Shown here: positions 35,085 to 37,949 of the stretch, piece after piece
Layout of the letters: each line of letters starts with the position of its first letter
Position numbering within the stretch: the stretch's first letter is position 1
Source of the DNA: Catenovulum agarivorans DS-2
GTDB lineage: Bacteria > Pseudomonadota > Gammaproteobacteria > Enterobacterales > Alteromonadaceae
Reading direction: 5' to 3'
Assembly: GCF_000568405.1 (NCBI RefSeq)
Contig: NZ_ARZY01000044.1
Location: forward strand, 1 to 37,949
DNA: 37,949 bases
Made by a program: the position numbers and the translations under genes
Notes under the pieces: model-generated
Told to the model about the DNA's origin: nothing
The model's input: only the letters and a program-made list of their open reading frames with translations
The model's database searches: none

Positions 35085-35108
35085 AGCCCCGAACTTGCGA
35101 CCGGGGCT
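35085..35108 (-). terminator. Terminator between tRNA-fMet and rimP
   Basis: AGCCCCG and CGGGGCT (7 bp) pair around a 10-base loop and, on the minus strand, end in TTTTTATTTT. It lies 24 bases past the tRNA and 36 bases before the rimP start, so it can end tRNA transcripts or attenuate the nusA operon. Confidence 0.82.
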
Positions 35109-35131
35109 TCTCAAACATAAATAAAACCGGT

Positions 35132-35208
<77 letters not shown>

Positions 35209-35284
35209 TCAATGGCAAGCATTATAGTGATTCAAATTGTTAAATTCAAACCTAATGCTTGTACCGGTAATACTTTTTTATATT

Positions 35285-35370
35285 TGGTGCCGTGGGCGGG
35301 ACTTGAACCCGCACGAGCTAAGCTCACCACCCCCTCAAGATGGCGTGTCTACCAATTCCACCACCACGGC
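35285..35370 (-). tRNA. leuU: tRNA-Leu (anticodon GAG)
   Basis: An 86-nt class II tRNA with encoded CCA. The anticodon stem CCATC/GGTGG closes loop TTGAGGG (anticodon GAG). A long variable arm (TGGTGAGCTTAGCTCGT) is present. Its place after secG matches leuU in E. coli. Confidence 0.95.
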
Positions 35371-35385
35371 TAAAGCGAATCTGCT

Positions 35386-35724
35386 TTATTCTGGAATTTC
35401 ATCAACTACTTTTTCAGCAGCTGGAATTTCCTCATTGATCATTTGCTCAGCAGCAGGTGCTTGCAAATCGGTAAATTCGTCAGTGGTTTCCGCTTTTTTT
35501 GCAGACATGCCACCTAACAATAAACACAATACAAAGAAGATTGTTGCCAATACAGAGGTAGACTTAGTCAAAAAGTTACCTGCACCAGACGAACCAAATA
35601 CTGTGCTAGAGCCTCCTGAACCAAAAGAAGCTCCCATATCAGCGCCTTTACCTTGCTGAATTAAGATAAATCCAATTAAGGCAACTGATACTACTATGTA
35701 TACAAATATTAAAACTTCAAACAT
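35386..35724 (-). CDS. secG: Preprotein translocase subunit SecG
   Basis: A 112-residue inner-membrane accessory subunit of SecYEG. Two helices (about 3-22, FEVLIFVYIVVSVALIGFIL, and 55-75) flank the conserved loop QQGKGADMGASFGSGGSSTVFGSSGAGNFLT. The C-terminal tail is acidic and Ala/Pro-rich (EFTDLQAPAAEQ). It starts at ATG directly after the tpiA stop codon, so translation is probably coupled. A tRNA-Leu follows within 16 bp and should be processed from the same transcript. Confidence 0.96.
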   Translation of the reverse strand: MFEVLIFVYIVVSVALIGFILIQQGKGADMGASFGSGGSSTVFGSSGAGNFLTKSTSVLATIFFVLCLLLGGMSAKKAETTDEFTDLQAPAAEQMINEEIPAAEKVVDEIPE

Positions 35725-36492
35725 CTAATTCACCAAAGCCGCTTGACATATTTTTATAAATTTCTCTGGAACCAAACTGGCACCACCAATTAAACCGCCG
35801 TCTATATCTGGCTGCTTAAACATACTATCCACATTATCAGGGGTTACACTGCCACCATATAAAATTCGGATACTCTGCGCTGTTTCAGGGCATATTGCGG
35901 ATATCATACCACGAATAAACCTGTGTACTTCTTGCGCTAACTTTGGTGATGCTGGTTTTCCTGTACCTACAGCCCAAATTGGCTCGTAAGCGATAATGCA
36001 ATCTTTAATTGCATCTATACCACCCAAGTGCAAAATAGTTTCTATTTGCGCGGTTAAACGTGAGTATGTTTTACCTTGCTCATGCTCTTCGGTCGTTTCA
36101 CCCACACAGAGTACAGGTTTCATACCTAAACTCTGCGCTTTAATAAATTTCTGAGCCGTTACCTTTGAACTTTCATTAAACAAAGAACGTCTCTCAGAGT
36201 GGCCACATATTACCCACTTGCAGCCACTTTCTTTGGCTAAGTGAGCAGATATTTCACCAGTATATGCGCCGCTATCGAGTTCGTTGATATTTTGCGCGGC
36301 CAGAATCACATTTAACTCAAGCTGCTTGATTGCGTCATCAACGTAACTATACAAAGTAGCAGGCGGACTAAGCACGACATCCAACTGCTGGTCGACACCT
36401 GACTGTTTAATTTGCTGTAACAAACTATCAACCAAGTGCCTGCTACCATTCATTTTCCAGTTAGCTGCAACAACTGGTTTACGTCTTGTCAT
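35725..36492 (-). CDS. tpiA: Triosephosphate isomerase
   Basis: Interconverts dihydroxyacetone phosphate and glyceraldehyde 3-phosphate in glycolysis. 255 residues from the ATG at 36492, which has GGAG upstream; a GTG at 36498 is less likely. Active-site elements: NWKMNG (catalytic Lys), ICGHSERR (His), AYEPIWAVGTGKPA (catalytic Glu and the mobile lid) and LYGGSV plus GGLIGGASL for phosphate binding. It sits between glmM and secG, with about 87 bp after glmM and none before secG. Confidence 0.97.
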   Translation of the reverse strand: MTRRKPVVAANWKMNGSRHLVDSLLQQIKQSGVDQQLDVVLSPPATLYSYVDDAIKQLELNVILAAQNINELDSGAYTGEISAHLAKESGCKWVICGHSERRSLFNESSKVTAQKFIKAQSLGMKPVLCVGETTEEHEQGKTYSRLTAQIETILHLGGIDAIKDCIIAYEPIWAVGTGKPASPKLAQEVHRFIRGMISAICPETAQSIRILYGGSVTPDNVDSMFKQPDIDGGLIGGASLVPEKFIKICQAALVN

Positions 36493-36579
36493 AACCACTC
36501 CGTATAAAAGCGGCCGAGATTGTAACTATCATCTGACATGGATACAAGAAAAATTATAATTAAAAATCAAAACCGAAGA

Positions 36580-37917
36580 TTATTTAACCGCTTGTTCCAC
36601 TGCAGAGGCGATTGATTTAGCATGTTGCTCAACTTCATCTGCATTTTCGCCTTCAACCATAACTCGAATAACTGGCTCGGTGCCAGATTTACGCATGAGT
36701 ACACGGCCTGTATCACCTAGGCTTGCTTCCACATCAGCAACGGCTTGTTTTACCGTGTCTGCTTCTAATGGTTCTTGGCCATCGGCAAAACGTACGTTAA
36801 TTAAAGTTTGTGGATATTTATCCATGCCTAAGCTCAGTTCATACAAAGACATTTCTGCGGTTTGCATCGCTCGTAAAACCTGCAAACCAGAGATGATACC
36901 ATCACCAGTAGAAGTAGAATGCAAATTGATAATGTGGCCAGAGCTTTCACCACCAATATACCAGCCATTTTGTTGCAATAACTCTAGGACATATCTATCA
37001 CCCACTTTACTGCGCGCAAATGGAATGCCTAAACGTTTAACGCCTATTTCCATGCCTAAGTTGCTCATCACAGTGCCAACTACACCGCCATGCATTTCAC
37101 CACGGCGCAACGCGTCTCGAGCAATAATAAACACCAGCTGGTCGCCATCAATTACATTACCTTTGTGATCGACCATCATTAGGCGATCGCCATCGCCGTC
37201 AAGCGCAAAACCAACATCTGCTTGAATTTCTAGTACTTTCTCTTGCAAAGCTTTTAACGAGGTTGCACCACAATTAAGGTTGATGTTCACCCCATCTGGT
37301 GAAGTACCAATTTCGATAACCTCTGCGCCAAGCTCTCTTAGCACATTCGGTGCGATGTGGTAAGTTGCGCCATTCGCGCAATCCACGACTATTTTTAATC
37401 CTTTTAGTGACATGTCCGATGGATAACGACTCTTACAAAATTCGATATAACGGCCAGCTGCATCATCTATGCGCCTCGCTTTACCTAATTTAGAAGACTC
37501 CACTATGCTCATTGGCTTGTTGAGTTCAGCTTCTATCGCGAGTTCAATGTCATCACCTAACTTGGTACCATTGCGCGAGAAGAACTTGATACCATTGTCT
37601 TGGTACGGATTGTGAGATGCACTAATAACAATACCTGCATCAGCTCTAAATGTACGACTGAGGTAAGCAATTGCAGGTGTTGGCATCGGACCTAATAAAC
37701 CTATATTAACCCCTGCTGCAGATAAACCAGACTCTAACGCAGACTCCAGCATATAACCTGATATTCGAGTATCTTTACCAATTAATACTTTATGGGTACC
37801 TTGGCTAGACAATACGCGCCCGACCGCCCAGCCGAGCTTTAAAACGAACTCGGGGGTAATCGCCCCTTTACCTACTTCACCACGAATACCATCGGTTCCA
37901 AAATATTGTTTACTCAT
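36580..37917 (-). CDS. glmM: Phosphoglucosamine mutase
   Basis: Converts glucosamine 6-phosphate to glucosamine 1-phosphate for UDP-GlcNAc, the precursor of peptidoglycan and lipopolysaccharide. 445 residues. The phosphoserine loop [15 protein letters not shown] holds Ser101; metal-binding [11 protein letters not shown], sugar-binding GGESSGH and the phosphate-binding [15 protein letters not shown] follow in order. A strong AAAGGAG precedes the ATG at 37917. The last codons of folP end 2 bp upstream, the usual folP-glmM pair. Confidence 0.97.
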   Translation of the reverse strand: MSKQYFGTDGIRGEVGKGAITPEFVLKLGWAVGRVLSSQGTHKVLIGKDTRISGYMLESALESGLSAAGVNIGLLGPMPTPAIAYLSRTFRADAGIVISASHNPYQDNGIKFFSRNGTKLGDDIELAIEAELNKPMSIVESSKLGKARRIDDAAGRYIEFCKSRYPSDMSLKGLKIVVDCANGATYHIAPNVLRELGAEVIEIGTSPDGVNINLNCGATSLKALQEKVLEIQADVGFALDGDGDRLMMVDHKGNVIDGDQLVFIIARDALRRGEMHGGVVGTVMSNLGMEIGVKRLGIPFARSKVGDRYVLELLQQNGWYIGGESSGHIINLHSTSTGDGIISGLQVLRAMQTAEMSLYELSLGMDKYPQTLINVRFADGQEPLEADTVKQAVADVEASLGDTGRVLMRKSGTEPVIRVMVEGENADEVEQHAKSIASAVEQAVK

Positions 37918-37919
37918 CG

Positions 37920-37949
37920 TTATTGCTCCTTTAAAGTGGCGGCAACAAC
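37920..37949 (-). CDS. folP: Dihydropteroate synthase, C-terminal end (partial)
   Basis: Only the final nine codons lie in the window: VVAATLKEQ then TAA at 37922-37920. The VV-x-ATL pattern matches the C-terminus of E. coli FolP, and folP directly precedes glmM in relatives. The rest lies beyond the right edge. The call rests on a short match plus gene order. Confidence 0.6.
   Translation of the reverse strand, partial: VVAATLKEQ

Noticed and set aside
35050-35118. N-terminal extension of RimP
   Set aside because: It runs through the rimP-proximal terminator hairpin. The TTG at 35049 has a good Shine-Dalgarno and gives the family-standard length.
36680-37168. 162-codon plus-strand frame
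   Set aside because: It is entirely antisense to glmM, whose active-site motifs prove the minus-strand frame.

Overview
The window is a chromosomal segment of an AT-rich (roughly 42% GC by eye) gammaproteobacterium. Gene order and protein style point to the order Alteromonadales, near Catenovulum, Alteromonas, Pseudoalteromonas and Shewanella. The evidence is the glmM-tpiA-secG-tRNA-Leu-tRNA-fMet-rimP-nusA-infB-rbfA-truB-rpsO-pnp order, a classical thrABC operon with a thrL attenuator, a mipA/DUF3019/two-component operon and a DUF3545 protein. Almost everything is on the minus strand. No phage, plasmid, transposase or CRISPR is visible.

Layout from left to right: a small DUF3545 gene (+) and ung (-); a 667-bp gene-free stretch with three copies of a hairpin repeat; thrL-thrA-thrB-thrC (-, threonine synthesis from aspartate); an overlapping signalling operon of a CheY-like receiver, a CheC-like protein and a PAS-GGDEF diguanylate cyclase; a MoxR/DUF58/TgpA transglutaminase cassette; pdxH; a small membrane protein (+); an overlapping mipA-DUF3019-rstA-like-rstB-like operon; a secreted beta-propeller lipoprotein (+); an IclR regulator; ppc; an EamA exporter (+) behind a structured, attenuator-like leader; a lipoprotein that is only part of a GH97 N-terminal domain; then pnp, rpsO, a 920-bp repeat-filled gap, and the translation/transcription operon back to glmM and the last codons of folP at the right edge.

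The most striking signal is a dispersed repeat family with eight copies in three gene-free places (1184-1761, 24460-24563, 28221-28890). Every copy folds the same way: an outer stem encloses two hairpins separated by a GAGCG-like linker. The stem sequences differ between copies but stay complementary. The loops are nearly always six bases of the form ANGGAN. That is the loop-and-stem signature bound by CsrA/RsmA/RsmE proteins, so the family may supply CsrA-binding RNA modules. The fold is read directly from the sequence; the CsrA link is inference.

Other regulatory structure: the thrL leader peptide and terminator; a leader ORF with mutually exclusive antiterminator and terminator helices before the EamA gene; and terminators inside the nusA operon (before rimP and after infB). 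Several starts were moved from the longest frame to a Shine-Dalgarno-supported codon: thrB, rimP, rpsO, ppc, tpiA, both two-component genes, mipA, the IclR gene and the EamA gene.
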